A stretch of DNA of 62,756 nt from Acinetobacter bereziniae (GCA_009912575.1 WNDP01000006.1:1-62756); one strand, 5' to 3'; shown: positions 53,481-62,756, counted from the stretch's first letter. Program-made: numbers and translations. The notes: a model not told the origin generated them from the sequence alone.

Positions 53481-55502
53481 GTGAATGATCATCAACCTTT
53501 TGAACTTGTTACAAACTACCAGCCTGCTGGAGATCAACCACAGGCGATCGAAAAATTAGTTGCAGGGATTAATAAAGGTTTTCATGATCAACTTTTATTA
53601 GGGGTAACAGGTTCAGGAAAAACCTATACCATGGCAAACGTGATTGCACAGACGCAACGTCCAACCATCATTATGGCACACAATAAAACACTTGCAGCGC
53701 AGTTGTATGGTGAGTTCAAATCTTTCTTTCCCAACAATGCTGTTGAATACTTTGTAAGTTATTACGATTACTATCAACCTGAAGCTTATGTACCTTCTTC
53801 TGATACATTTATTGAAAAAGATTCAGCGATTAATGATCATATTGATCAAATGCGTCTTTCAGCGACTCGGGCATTATTGGAACGACGTGATGCCATCATT
53901 GTTGCTTCAGTTTCTGCGATTTATGGTTTGGGTGATCCCAATGCCTATATGAGTATGTTGTTGCATATCGTACAAGGCGACCGAGTGAGTCGTGATGAAA
54001 TTATTCGTCGACTTGTTGAAATGCAATATACACGTAATGAATTAGAATTCTTACGGGGTACTTATCGGATTCGAGGCGAAATTATTGATATTTTCCCTGC
54101 CGAATCTGATCAACATGCGATTCGTGTAGAGCTATTTGATGATGAGGTTGATTCGATTCGTTGGTTTGATCCAATTACAGGCAAGTTGGTCCGTAAAGTA
54201 CCACGAGTAACAATCTATCCGAAAAGCCATTATGTCACCCCCAAGGATAATCTTGAACGTGCTATAGGCACGATCCGAGAGGAATTGGCTGAACGTTTGG
54301 TTTTCTTTAAAGAACATGAAAAACTTTTAGAAGCACAGCGTATTGAACAGCGCACTCGCTATGATCTAGAAATGATGCAGCAACTGGGTTATACCAATGG
54401 TATCGAAAACTATTCAAGGCACTTATCTGGACGCCCAGCAGGTGAAGCACCACCGACTTTATTTGATTATATACCCGATGATGCTTTGTTGATTATTGAT
54501 GAATCTCATGTGACGGTTCCTCAGATTGGTGCAATGTATAAGGGAGACCGTTCACGAAAAGAAAATCTGGTCAATTATGGTTTCCGTTTACCGAGCGCCC
54601 TCGACAATAGACCTATGCAATTTGAAGAGTGGCAGCGTATTGTTCCTACGACAATTTTTGTTAGTGCAACACCTGCAAAATATGAGTTGGAAAGATCTGA
54701 ACAAGTCGCTGAACAAGTGGTACGTCCAACAGGCTTGGTCGATCCAGAAATCGAGATACGCCCAGTTTTAACACAAGTGGATGATGTTCTTTCAGAAATT
54801 AATATTCGCAAAGAATTGGATGAGCGTGTATTGATTACGACACTGACTAAACGAATGGCTGAGGACTTAACTTCATATTTGAAAGAATATGGTGTGAAAG
54901 TGGCTTATTTACATTCAGATATTGATACGGTTGAGCGAGTCAAGATTATTCATGAATTGCGCACAGGTGTGCATGATGTCATCGTGGGGATTAATTTGCT
55001 ACGTGAAGGTCTGGATATGCCTGAAGTTTCATTGGTTGCGATTTTAGATGCAGATAAAGAAGGCTTTTTGCGTTCTGAGCGTTCATTGATTCAAACCATC
55101 GGTCGTGCAGCGCGTCATGTTAAAGGTAAAGCGATCTTATATGCAGATCGTATTACTGACTCTATGCAAAAAGCAATAGATGAAACTGAGCGTCGTAGAG
55201 CCAAACAAATCCTGTTCAATGAAGAACATGGCATTATTCCTCGAAGTGCAGTTCGTCAAGCAGTCAAAGAAATTGATACTGGTGAAGTATTGTCTGATGA
55301 TCAAATTGAATTAGATGCTGATGCACAGCAACAGTCATTAACGGCAGATGAGCGACATATCCTGCCTGATCCAAAATTGTTTAGCAAACATATCACCAAA
55401 CTTGAGAAAGAGATGTTAAAAGCATCGAAAGAATTACAGTTTGAGCAGGCCGCACGCTTACGTGATGAAATTGTGCGTTTAAAAGCAAGAATGTTAAAGT
55501 AA
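53481..55502 (+). CDS. uvrB: UvrB, excinuclease ABC subunit B
   Basis: The 673-aa protein is the central DNA-damage recognition subunit of nucleotide excision repair. It has Walker A ([14 protein letters not shown], about residues 40-53), the damage-probing beta-hairpin ([12 protein letters not shown]), Walker B with IIDESH, the helicase motif [11 protein letters not shown] near 545, and the C-terminal UvrC-binding UVR motif ([14 protein letters not shown]). Length agrees with the family. The start is a GTG preceded by AAAGAGTG. Confidence 0.96.
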   Translation: MNDHQPFELVTNYQPAGDQPQAIEKLVAGINKGFHDQLLLGVTGSGKTYTMANVIAQTQRPTIIMAHNKTLAAQLYGEFKSFFPNNAVEYFVSYYDYYQPEAYVPSSDTFIEKDSAINDHIDQMRLSATRALLERRDAIIVASVSAIYGLGDPNAYMSMLLHIVQGDRVSRDEIIRRLVEMQYTRNELEFLRGTYRIRGEIIDIFPAESDQHAIRVELFDDEVDSIRWFDPITGKLVRKVPRVTIYPKSHYVTPKDNLERAIGTIREELAERLVFFKEHEKLLEAQRIEQRTRYDLEMMQQLGYTNGIENYSRHLSGRPAGEAPPTLFDYIPDDALLIIDESHVTVPQIGAMYKGDRSRKENLVNYGFRLPSALDNRPMQFEEWQRIVPTTIFVSATPAKYELERSEQVAEQVVRPTGLVDPEIEIRPVLTQVDDVLSEINIRKELDERVLITTLTKRMAEDLTSYLKEYGVKVAYLHSDIDTVERVKIIHELRTGVHDVIVGINLLREGLDMPEVSLVAILDADKEGFLRSERSLIQTIGRAARHVKGKAILYADRITDSMQKAIDETERRRAKQILFNEEHGIIPRSAVRQAVKEIDTGEVLSDDQIELDADAQQQSLTADERHILPDPKLFSKHITKLEKEMLKASKELQFEQAARLRDEIVRLKARMLK

Positions 55503-55538
55503 TTGTTGCTTAGTTAGTGATCGTAATTCAATGTGCAT

Positions 55539-55582
55539 GACTGTAGCTTTAATTCTGTCTAAGGATACATAAAGCTACAGTC
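55539..55582 (+). terminator. Terminator after uvrB
   Basis: Perfect 13-bp arms GACTGTAGCTTTA/TAAAGCTACAGTC enclose an 18-base loop, and TAATTTTAAATTT follows. Confidence 0.65.
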
Positions 55583-55645
55583 TAATTTTAAATTTCTGAT
55601 TATTTTATAATAAATAGTAAAAATGAATGGTCGAGAGGGTATAAA

Positions 55646-56236
55646 GTGCAATTATTCAAAATATTACCCAATATTGATGACTTAAAAAAAATCATCATCG
55701 GATTTGGGATTATTTCAGTCACTTTTATTTACCCTAAAGTTTATGCGGATAATTCGACGCTAGCAGCTGTTCCAAAATTGGAGTTAAGCCAATACCTTGG
55801 GCTGTGGTATGAAATTGCACGTAAACCGATGTATTTTCAAAAAGCATGTAAGTCGGATGTCACGGCACATTATACCATCAATGAATATGGCAATGTTGCA
55901 GTCGATAATCGTTGTATTGATCAAAATGGGGAAGAGTTACGTGCGCTTGGTGAAGCATTTATCAGTAATGAACCATTCAATTCCAAATTAAAAGTCAGTT
56001 TTATTCCTGAAGCCATTCGTTGGATGCCAGTTGGGCGAGGAGATTATTGGGTTCTAAAAATAGATCCAGAATATAAAATGGCTTTGGTGGGTGAACCGAA
56101 ACGAAAATATTTGTGGTTGTTGTCTAGAGATGCTCATCCAGATGAAGCCAAAGTCACTGAGTTTCTTCGATATGCGCAAACAGTTGGATTTAATTTAAAA
56201 GATATTATTCGAACCAAGCAAACTGTCCAACCATAG
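55646..56236 (+). CDS. blc: Outer-membrane-type lipocalin (Blc-like)
   Basis: This 196-aa protein has a hydrophobic leader (to about residue 35) and the lipocalin fold, with the signature YLGLWYEIARKPMYFQKAC near residue 50, then YWVLKIDPEYKMALVGEP and YLWLLSRD. E. coli Blc is a lipoprotein; here the leader ends in VYADNS with no clear lipobox Cys, so it may be periplasmic. Lipocalins of this type bind lysophospholipids or fatty acids in envelope stress. The start is a GTG with GAGAGGG upstream. Confidence 0.88.
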   Translation: MQLFKILPNIDDLKKIIIGFGIISVTFIYPKVYADNSTLAAVPKLELSQYLGLWYEIARKPMYFQKACKSDVTAHYTINEYGNVAVDNRCIDQNGEELRALGEAFISNEPFNSKLKVSFIPEAIRWMPVGRGDYWVLKIDPEYKMALVGEPKRKYLWLLSRDAHPDEAKVTEFLRYAQTVGFNLKDIIRTKQTVQP

Positions 56237-56670
56237 TCAGGCTATGCCATCAGAAACCAAGACAGCTAGAAAAGTAAAATAGTTAAAAAAGTATCAAGGA
56301 TGATTTAGAATTGTTGATAGGACTCATATCTTATTAAATAAATATTGGAATATTCACATTATTTTGGTTGAAGCTGTTTATAATAATAGATGTATCAAAG
56401 TAAGCTGTAGGATGATTTTTTTATGTGAATAAGTTTCACTTACCATGAAACGCTAATAATTGCATAGAAATAACCGTATGCAGATCAAGTTTGTCATGCC
56501 ATGATGCTTTGAGTTTAATGTCTAAAGAGATTTGTCTAGGCGATGCTTTACGATAGAAAGCCATCTATTTTTCATCAATTAAAACCAGTCAAATATTGAA
56601 TACTCATTTTTGACTCATCTACGAAGTCTATTATTCAATTATTTGTTTGAAAATCACCACGAGGCGACTG
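56237..56670. other. Intergenic region without recognised features
   Basis: This 434-bp AT-rich gap between the lipocalin and rarD genes shows no frame with a ribosome binding site and no strong hairpin. It should hold the rarD promoter. Confidence 0.5.
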
Positions 56671-57600
56671 ATGTTTAAGGGCGTAATTTTGTCTGTACTG
56701 GCATCCGTCACATTTGGGGTCTTGTATTTTTATACTCAACTCCTAGGCGATTTGAATAGTCAACAAACCTTTGGTTGGCGGATCGTGGCGACTTTGCCTT
56801 TTTTGACTTTGTTTATGTGGTTTAGTGGTGATTTTATCCATGTGAAAAACATATATCAGCGTCTTGTTCAACAACCTACACTATTGGTCCTGTTATTCAT
56901 CACTTCGGCACTGACATGCTTTCAGTTATGGCTTTTTCTTTGGGGACCAATGAATGGACGTGGATTGCAGGTTTCACTTGGTTATTTTCTTCTTCCTTTG
57001 GTTTTAGTCTTGGCAGGAAGTGTTTTTTATAAAGAAAAGCTTTCCAAATTTCAAATTCTCGCCGTGGCTTTTGCGATCTTAGGCGTTGGTCATGAGTTAT
57101 GGCGTTTGGGAACGATTGCATGGGAAACTATCAGTGTCGCCTTGGGTTATTCACTGTATTTCTTGATTCGAAAAGTCATTAAAACCGATAATCTGGGTGG
57201 TTTTTGGTGGGATATTCTGATTTGTCTACCTGTCGCAATTTATTTTATTCAAATGGGCGGCAATACTTTTGACCAACTTGTCAATTCACCCATATTTCTT
57301 CTCATTGTTGCTGGATTAGGCCTGTTAAGTGCAATTGGTTTAGGGAGTTATATTTTAGCGAGTCGTTATTTGCCTTTGGTTCTATTTGGGTTATTGAGTT
57401 ATTTAGAACCTGTTTTATTGGCATTGGCTTCGTTGGCATTGGGAGAGAAAATTTCAGCTGAAGAGTGGTTGACCTATATCCCAATTTGGTGTGCTGTTGG
57501 TGTTTTAGTGCTAGAAGGTGGGTGGCATATTTATCAGCAAAGGAATAAGAGAAAGAACTTAGCATTGAATATCGAAAAATTTGACAAAAGAGTCAATTAG
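56671..57600 (+). CDS. rarD: RarD-type EamA family transporter
   Basis: The 309-aa inner-membrane protein has ten hydrophobic segments in two EamA repeats, with FGVLYFYTQLLG at the start, then WGPMNGRGLQVSLGYFLLPL and YLEPVLLALASLALGEKI near the end, as in RarD proteins. The family was linked to chloramphenicol sensitivity, but the substrate is unknown. I use the ATG at 56671 with GAGGCG upstream instead of a TTG 24 bases earlier. Confidence 0.85.
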   Translation: MFKGVILSVLASVTFGVLYFYTQLLGDLNSQQTFGWRIVATLPFLTLFMWFSGDFIHVKNIYQRLVQQPTLLVLLFITSALTCFQLWLFLWGPMNGRGLQVSLGYFLLPLVLVLAGSVFYKEKLSKFQILAVAFAILGVGHELWRLGTIAWETISVALGYSLYFLIRKVIKTDNLGGFWWDILICLPVAIYFIQMGGNTFDQLVNSPIFLLIVAGLGLLSAIGLGSYILASRYLPLVLFGLLSYLEPVLLALASLALGEKISAEEWLTYIPIWCAVGVLVLEGGWHIYQQRNKRKNLALNIEKFDKRVN

Positions 57601-57716
57601 CAATGAAATTTTAAATAAAAAATGATAATCCTTGAACTTAAATTAAAATAAATGTTAAATATATCTCAATATTTAAGCTTTTAATGTATTTAAAAAGAAA
57701 AGAAATCTGATTGACT

Positions 57717-59417
57717 ATGAACATAACAATGATTCCGTATCAAATACGGGCAACTTTGTTGCAATTGGAACCCAGTACAGATTTAAACTGGGAAAAAGTT
57801 TTGTATGATATTTTTGATGATGCAAACATAGAAGTTCGAGAAGAAATTGATCGTCAGATATTAAAACCAAAAGAAATTCAATGGAATCGGGTCGAAAATA
57901 CATTCGAGTTTAAAATTACCAATTCTTTAGAGCTTTTAAGGCATCGGCTCGACAATGAGCGCATGCGATCAATTGCAAATAAATTGAGCAACTCATTAAT
58001 TTGGTTAAAAAAGATCAATGACTGTGTGCAAATTGCTGACTATATCGAAAATACGTTGCAGCAAATTGATTTAATTCCAGTAGCGGAGCGTTTGAGTTTT
58101 CAACGAGAAAAACTTTTAATTCGCCGTGTTTTTCTACAGGATGTAGCAGAATTAATTCGAACACTGGATATTCAAGTACCACCTAATATTCGTAATTTGA
58201 CAGCAGATCAAATCAAATGCTTCATCATAGAAGTTTTTATTAAACAACAGTTATTGGGATATTGGTTTAAGCCTTTGTTGGCAAAATCTTCAGAATTACG
58301 TGCTCATCCTTTTTTTAAGTATTTTATTTTAAGTGAACAGAAAGTTCGTAAATTCGATATTGTACAAACTTCAGAATTTATCTATTTAATTGCTCCAATT
58401 CAGCAATTTGAACAAAATCCTTATTCGATTCGTCGATTTTTGTTTGAGGAACGTATTGAATACAACAATCAAGTCTATGTGACAGGTTTGGTACTCGATC
58501 TTAAAAGAATAAGTGAAAATTCATATCGTGAAGAAACAGATGAATTGATACATAAAATGGTGACGATTCAGCATCAGGTTCATCGAGATGTAATTGAAAT
58601 TGTACAAGAGTTTGAGAGTTTTACTGAAAATAAATTATTGCCATTTTTAATGCAGCCGCTGGGAATGGTCGGTAAAAACAGTGATCTCGTGGCACAAAAT
58701 CATATTAAAACCATTGAACAAATGTTGATTGCGAATGTGTTGATGCCGTTAAGAAATGCAGTGAAGAATGATTTATCGCATCTTGAAGAGTTTGAATATT
58801 TGTTTATGAGTATTCATCGTATTTTCTCTGAAATTTTATCGCATTATCGTGATTTTAAAGAACAACCTGCATTGTTTTTCAATGCACATGTACAGTTGTT
58901 TGAGTATCGTTTATTGGCATATTTAAAATTATTGGAAAAACGTAAGGACGAAATTTTCATTCCTATGAGTAAACAGGAGTGGCAAGTCATGCATGAACGT
59001 TCGCAACAACCGATAAAAAAACTACAAGAAATTATGTTGAATCAAGCCAAAGACTATAATGAATTACAGTCCTATATCCAACAGTTAAAACTTGAACAAA
59101 ATGAAGTGCAAGGTTCATTGTTTAAGAAGATTGTGAAAGGTGGGAAAGTTGAAAAAGATATGAGTCAAGCAAAACACGCAGCATTACTCATTAAAAAGCA
59201 AACTTATTTAGAATTGCTGAATGTTCCCAAAGGTTTGTCAAAGTACAGTGTATTTATTGAGTTTGAAAGTTTGACATCATTAAGTGAGTTAGAGCGCCAT
59301 TATGCGTTTCCTTCAGGTGATAATGGCATTATTCGTTTTCCTTTCTTAATGAAGATTCCTGAAAATTTAGCGGATTTTAATTTTGAAGCATTTCATGCCT
59401 CTATTTATATCGACTAA
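57717..59417 (+). CDS. Large cytosolic protein of unknown function
   Basis: This protein of about 566 aa is mostly alpha-helical and charged, with no signal peptide and no membrane segment. Around residues 445-490 a heptad-like helix (MLNQAKDYNELQSYIQQLKL) suggests coiled coil. I recognise no domain or catalytic motif. The start (MNITMIPYQIRATLLQLEPS) and end (FHASIYID) look like a complete protein. AAAAGAAATC precedes the ATG. It stands alone between rarD and the GAPDH gene. Confidence 0.75.
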   Translation: MNITMIPYQIRATLLQLEPSTDLNWEKVLYDIFDDANIEVREEIDRQILKPKEIQWNRVENTFEFKITNSLELLRHRLDNERMRSIANKLSNSLIWLKKINDCVQIADYIENTLQQIDLIPVAERLSFQREKLLIRRVFLQDVAELIRTLDIQVPPNIRNLTADQIKCFIIEVFIKQQLLGYWFKPLLAKSSELRAHPFFKYFILSEQKVRKFDIVQTSEFIYLIAPIQQFEQNPYSIRRFLFEERIEYNNQVYVTGLVLDLKRISENSYREETDELIHKMVTIQHQVHRDVIEIVQEFESFTENKLLPFLMQPLGMVGKNSDLVAQNHIKTIEQMLIANVLMPLRNAVKNDLSHLEEFEYLFMSIHRIFSEILSHYRDFKEQPALFFNAHVQLFEYRLLAYLKLLEKRKDEIFIPMSKQEWQVMHERSQQPIKKLQEIMLNQAKDYNELQSYIQQLKLEQNEVQGSLFKKIVKGGKVEKDMSQAKHAALLIKKQTYLELLNVPKGLSKYSVFIEFESLTSLSELERHYAFPSGDNGIIRFPFLMKIPENLADFNFEAFHASIYID

Positions 59418-59672
59418 AAACTGTATCAAATATAGCAGAAAGTTAAATATTTTTTTGAGATTGTCACAAGCCTGCATGTTTTTTACGCTGAGTAAATGCG
59501 TGCTCAGAACAGAGTGAAATAGAACTGTAAATTAATAAAGAAAAAAATTCATATTAGATATCAATATTTAATTTTTATAGAAATATCTAACATGACAAAA
59601 TACTATAAAAATGTACCATGATTTGATTTCAACTAAATGAGAATTCCATTACAATTATGGGGTTTAAAAATC
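59418..59672. other. Promoter-side gap upstream of the GAPDH gene
   Basis: This 255-bp AT-rich stretch should contain the GAPDH promoter. No frame or strong hairpin was seen. Confidence 0.45.
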
Positions 59673-59712
59673 CATGTCTAGATATACATAAACATGTCTA
59701 GATATACATAAA
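59673..59712 (+). repeat. 20-bp tandem duplication in the GAPDH leader
   Basis: CATGTCTAGATATACATAAA occurs twice head to tail (59673-59692 and 59693-59712) and ends 14 bases before the GTG start codon. It therefore lies in the 5' untranslated region, directly before the ribosome binding site GAGGACG. Confidence 0.9.
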
Positions 59713-59726
59713 TAGAGGACGTATCT

Positions 59727-61184
59727 GTGAGCAAAGACACTATCATCGCCCTATATGCAGAGCACCAAGGTCGCTGGAAAAACCGTGAAGAAATCGCGGA
59801 ACGTATGATTGCATTAATCGGTCAATTATACCGTGAAAAAAATATTGTGACTTCTGTTTACGGTCGTTCTTTAGTGAACCGTTCAGTAATTCAAATTCTT
59901 AAAGCTCACCGTCGTACACGTATGATGGATGTTGAGCTTTCTGTTGTACATACTTTCCCTATTTTAGAAGCTTTAGTGAAATTGGACAATATCGGTTCAG
60001 CTGAAGTTGATTTGGGTAAACTTGCTGTTGAATACAAAGAAAAGGGCGGCGATGTTGATGCATTTGTTGCTCAAGCTGTTCAATCTTTAGAAGGTCGTCC
60101 TGCGCAAGTTGAACCAAAAGATGTTGTTCTTTATGGTTTTGGTCGTATTGGCCGTATTTTAGCGCGTTTGATCATTAGCCAATCAGGTCTTGGCCGTGGC
60201 TTAAGCCTCAAAGCAATTGTTGTGCGTAAATCATCTGATGGTGATTTAGAAAAACGTGCTTCATTGTTACGTCGTGACTCAATTCATGGTCCATTTGCAG
60301 GAACGATTTCTGTAGATGAAGAAAATGAAGCAATCATTGCTAATGGTAACTTCATTAAAGTGATTTATGCTTCTAGCCCTGCTGAAGTAGATTACACTGC
60401 TTATGGTATCGACAATGCACTTGTGATTGATAACACAGGTAAATGGCGTGATATCGATGGTTTATCGCAACATCTTAAATGCCCAGGCGTAGGTCGTGTT
60501 GTACTTACTGCACCGGGTAAAGGTGATATGAAAAACGTTGTATTTGGTGTGAACCAAAATGACATTATCGATTCAGATAAAATCATTTCAGCAGCAAGCT
60601 GTACCACCAACGCAATTACACCTGTCTTGAAAGTATTAGAAGACAAATACAAAGTAATCAATGGTCATGTCGAAACAGTTCATTCATTTACTAATGATCA
60701 GAACTTGATTGACAACTATCACAAGGCAGACCGTCGTGGTCGTGCTGCAACATTGAATATGGTCATTACTGAAACTGGTGCTGCAAAAGCTGTTGCAAAA
60801 GCATTACCTCAGTTACAAGGTAAATTAACAGGTAATTCAGTACGTGTACCTACACCAAACGTTTCTTTGGCTATTCTTAACTTAACACTTGAGAAAGAAG
60901 TAGATCGTGAAGAAGTAAACGAATATATTCGTCAAATTTCGATCAATTCAAGCCTTCAAGGTCAAATCGGTTATACAAATTCGACTGAAGTTGTATCTTC
61001 TGACTTTATTGGTTCTCGTACCGCTGGGGTATTTGATGCACAAGCGACGATTACCTCAGGCAACCGTTTAACAGCATATGTTTGGTACGATAACGAAGTG
61101 GGTTATAGCTGCCAAGTATTACGTATTGCTGAGCAAATGTGTGGTGTAAGCTACCCAAAAGCACCTGCTGAAACAAATGCATAA
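59727..61184 (+). CDS. gap: Glyceraldehyde-3-phosphate dehydrogenase, long form
   Basis: This 485-aa enzyme interconverts glyceraldehyde 3-phosphate and 1,3-bisphosphoglycerate. The core has the NAD-binding motif YGFGRIGRILARL (about residues 135-147), catalytic Cys292 in SAASCTTNAI, GHVETVHSFTNDQ and a C-terminal WYDNEVGYSCQ. An extra N-terminal region of about 125 residues, with ERMIALIGQLYREKNIVT, makes it longer than the usual 330-aa enzyme; this long form is known in Acinetobacter and some other gammaproteobacteria. The start is a GTG with GAGGACG upstream. In Acinetobacter, which lacks a complete classical glycolysis, it probably serves gluconeogenesis. Confidence 0.94.
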   Translation: MSKDTIIALYAEHQGRWKNREEIAERMIALIGQLYREKNIVTSVYGRSLVNRSVIQILKAHRRTRMMDVELSVVHTFPILEALVKLDNIGSAEVDLGKLAVEYKEKGGDVDAFVAQAVQSLEGRPAQVEPKDVVLYGFGRIGRILARLIISQSGLGRGLSLKAIVVRKSSDGDLEKRASLLRRDSIHGPFAGTISVDEENEAIIANGNFIKVIYASSPAEVDYTAYGIDNALVIDNTGKWRDIDGLSQHLKCPGVGRVVLTAPGKGDMKNVVFGVNQNDIIDSDKIISAASCTTNAITPVLKVLEDKYKVINGHVETVHSFTNDQNLIDNYHKADRRGRAATLNMVITETGAAKAVAKALPQLQGKLTGNSVRVPTPNVSLAILNLTLEKEVDREEVNEYIRQISINSSLQGQIGYTNSTEVVSSDFIGSRTAGVFDAQATITSGNRLTAYVWYDNEVGYSCQVLRIAEQMCGVSYPKAPAETNA

Positions 61185-61202
61185 TTTGTAATATTCAGTA
61201 AG

Positions 61203-61231
61203 AAGGAGCTTCAACTGAAGCTCCTTTTTTT
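61203..61231 (+). terminator. Intrinsic terminator of the GAPDH gene
   Basis: AAGGAGCTTC/GAAGCTCCTT form a 10-bp perfect stem with an AACT loop, followed by a T-run. Confidence 0.92.
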
Positions 61232-61298
61232 ATATTCTAAATTTATCTTGGTTTAAATCTAATGAATGATTTTAACCGAAATTTAGAGCATATTAAAA

Positions 61299-61783
61299 AT
61301 GAATAAAAATTTACCAATTTTCGCTTTGGTTTTGCTGAACTTATCAACAATAATCCATGCTACACCGCAAACAAGTCTTGATTTAACCCCAATATTACAA
61401 GATCGTTTTGAACAAAACTGTGAGGTTCGCCAACAATTTGATTATTATGTTCGCGATGATGAAATTCTGCCAATATTAATGAATCAGGTGGCTAAAGATG
61501 AAGTTGATGAACAAAACGCCTATGTGAGTAGAGTCTTAACTTTAAAAAATACGACATATCGGGGACTGATTGTCACAAAATTGAGTTTGTATGGGGGCGG
61601 GGATTGAATTTAATGGAGTATTTACATTTCGATCTCCCAACTGCTTCATCACAGCAACAATTTAATGAAATTAAAAAGAATAAACAGCAAAATGCTAAAG
61701 CTGCAAATTTTATAATGGTTGGAAAAGGCAAAAATAAGGCAATCGCGATTTGCGCTTGGTCAGATAAAAATACAGCTGAATAA
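61299..61783 (+). pseudogene. Small secreted protein, frameshifted, first of a tandem pair
   Basis: The first part has a signal peptide (MNKNLPIFALVLLNLSTII, then HA) and TPILQDRFEQNCEVRQQFDYY. The frame ends after LYGGGD at 61607. The continuation is in another frame, LNLMEYLHFDLPTASSQQQF, ending KNTAE at 61783. One missing G in the run GGGGCGGGGA (near 61595) explains it, giving GGGGLNLMEYL. The paralog at 61826 matches along its whole length (LKDRFEKNCAIRQQYDF and EYLYFDLSLESAKKKF), which confirms the reconstruction. The function is unknown; the protein is exported and has a conserved single Cys. Confidence 0.8.
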
Positions 61784-61825
61784 AAGCGATTTTATAACCA
61801 GTAATTTGCATTAAAGGAAGATAAT

Positions 61826-62285
61826 ATGAAAAAGCTGATATTACTCAGCATGATATTGCTGTTAACTGAGGTGATTTATGCAAAGCCTTTAGAACTACGT
61901 CCAATGTTGAAAGATCGCTTTGAGAAAAATTGTGCAATCCGACAACAATATGATTTTCATGATGATAAAACTGAATTGATTGAACCCTTAGTAAGTTATA
62001 CAACAAAATCAAATTATGTTGATAAAAATGTATATGACTCAGCGACTTATAAATTAAAAAAATGTCAGTTATGCAGGCATTCCAATACGTGAAATGGAAT
62101 TTGGTTTTGGACGGCTAGCACAACAATTTAATGAATATTTATATTTTGATCTCAGTTTAGAATCGGCTAAAAAGAAATTTAAAACACTCAAATTTAAACA
62201 AAATCATAAAAAAAGTCAGGTTAGTGTAGAGTTTAAGAAAAATCTTGCGATTGTTCACTGTTATTGGTTGCTTGAGCTAAATTAA
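61826..62285 (+). pseudogene. Small secreted protein, frameshifted, second of a tandem pair
   Basis: A signal peptide (MKKLILLSMILLLTEVIYA) is followed by LRPMLKDRFEKNCAIRQQYDF, similar to the gene before it. The frame breaks at an A-run (seven A at 62056-62062) after YKLKK. With six A the sequence reads YKLKNVSYAGIPIREMEFGF, continuing to EYLYFDLSLESAKKKFKTL and ending LLELN at 62285. AAAGGAAG precedes the ATG. The two tandem copies are thus inactivated by independent one-base changes. Confidence 0.8.
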
Positions 62286-62401
62286 AAAGAGACAGATAAA
62301 AATGATTGTTTGTTTGATAAATGAACAAATTACTTCGACTTTTATACATAAAAAAGCATATTTATTCACATAAATATTTAAAATAAAGCTTAATTATTAG
62401 A

Positions 62402-62756
62402 GGCTTTGTTGCATAAACCTACCTCTTAAGGCTTACTCAGCAATATAATTCTCAGATGAATAAGCCTACACCTAAAATTTATCGTACAACAAATTGGTCA
62501 TCCTACAATCGTGCTTTGATCAATCGTGGTAATTTAACAATTTGGTTTGATCCAAAAACCCAATGGTACGCTCCCCCCAAAGGCAAACATGGTCGAAATC
62601 AAACTTATTCCGACACAGCCATTCAATGCTGTTTAATGATCAAATCCTTATTTCGTCTTTCCTTACGGATGGTCACTGGTTTTGTTCAAAGCCTTATTAG
62701 ACTGTGTGGTCTAAATTGGACAGCTCCAGATTATTCAACCATTTGCAGAAGACAAA
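62402..62756 (+). mobile_element. IS5-family (IS903-like) insertion sequence, partial, right window edge
   Basis: The terminal inverted repeat starts at GGCTTTGTTGCATAAA (62402) and the element runs out of the window. It appears to be an exact reverse complement of 1-355. No target-site duplication can be checked because the outer ends are outside. Confidence 0.88.
62456..62756 (+). CDS. IS5-family transposase, N-terminal fragment
   Basis: The ATG at 62456 opens MNKPTPKIYRTTNWSSYNRA and continues to the window edge. It is the same 100-residue fragment as at the left edge, but on the plus strand. The catalytic core is outside the window. Confidence 0.85.
   Translation, partial: MNKPTPKIYRTTNWSSYNRALINRGNLTIWFDPKTQWYAPPKGKHGRNQTYSDTAIQCCLMIKSLFRLSLRMVTGFVQSLIRLCGLNWTAPDYSTICRRQ

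Noticed and set aside
1-62756. Composite transposon made of the two inverted IS ends
   Set aside because: The interior contains core genes such as uvrB and gap, and 62 kb is very large; a repeat-bounded contig is the simpler reading.

Overview
The window looks like chromosomal DNA of an Acinetobacter species, probably an environmental or opportunistic one rather than a typical A. baumannii. The base composition is AT-rich. The long-form (485 aa) glyceraldehyde-3-phosphate dehydrogenase, the tandem PhoA-type phosphatases next to a Tat-type phospholipase C, the A1S_2505-type protein and many small secreted orphan proteins are all Acinetobacter-like. This genus call rests on recalled family resemblance, not on a search. 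Both ends of the window are the same 355-bp end of an IS5-family (IS903-like) element in inverted orientation, so the window probably runs from repeat to repeat.

Left part (0.5-16.3 kb): proP osmolyte transporter; a NemR-like TetR repressor whose N-terminus is thrown out of frame by a three-copy 11-bp repeat, followed by a quinone-reductase-like gene and a DUF1304 membrane protein; a phosphate-scavenging block (two alkaline phosphatases, then further right a phospholipase C with a tiny lipoprotein gene and a four-repeat Pho box). Between them lies a decaying locus: a GntR/FCD regulator with a 1-nt frameshift, a FAD amine oxidase with an in-frame stop, and an in-frame fusion of the first third of an MFS transporter to a TonB-dependent receptor that has lost its signal peptide and most of its plug.

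Centre (16.7-32.6 kb): the most interesting unit. It holds a secretory-lipase-like lipoprotein, an IclR regulator, a tight 13-gene same-strand catabolic operon, and an outer-membrane porin. The operon encodes Rieske ferredoxin, a small HTH-like protein, Rieske oxygenase, SDR dehydrogenase, extradiol dioxygenase, ferredoxin reductase, MFS importer, cupin, alpha/beta hydrolase, an SDR lacking the YxxxK motif, an aspartate-dehydrogenase-like enzyme, aldehyde dehydrogenase and a ThDP enzyme. A 15-16-bp palindrome (GTTTTATATATAAAAC or a close variant) precedes the lipase, the IclR gene, the operon and the porin, which ties them into one predicted regulon. The upper pathway is readable as ring dihydroxylation, rearomatisation and meta-cleavage. 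The lower pathway lacks the usual hydratase and aldolase and carries an AspDH/ThDP/ALDH module instead; the substrate is unknown.

Right-centre (32.7-39.6 kb): LysR, isochorismatase-like hydrolase, YtcJ-type amidohydrolase with a Cys/His-rich tail, a 54-aa XapX protein, two DUF1275 membrane proteins and an OprB-type porin, possibly a second uptake/hydrolysis island. 39.6-47.5 kb: small secreted proteins, a frameshifted drug-efflux MFS gene with a divergent LysR, and an Fsr-type MFS gene with a divergent AraC regulator.

Right part (47.6-62.4 kb): mostly core genes (class I aminotransferase, uvrB, blc lipocalin, rarD, GAPDH). Among them are two tandem PAS-GGDEF genes, one of them broken by at least three frameshifts, and two tandem small secreted paralogs that each carry one homopolymer frameshift. 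No tRNA, rRNA or CRISPR array was seen.
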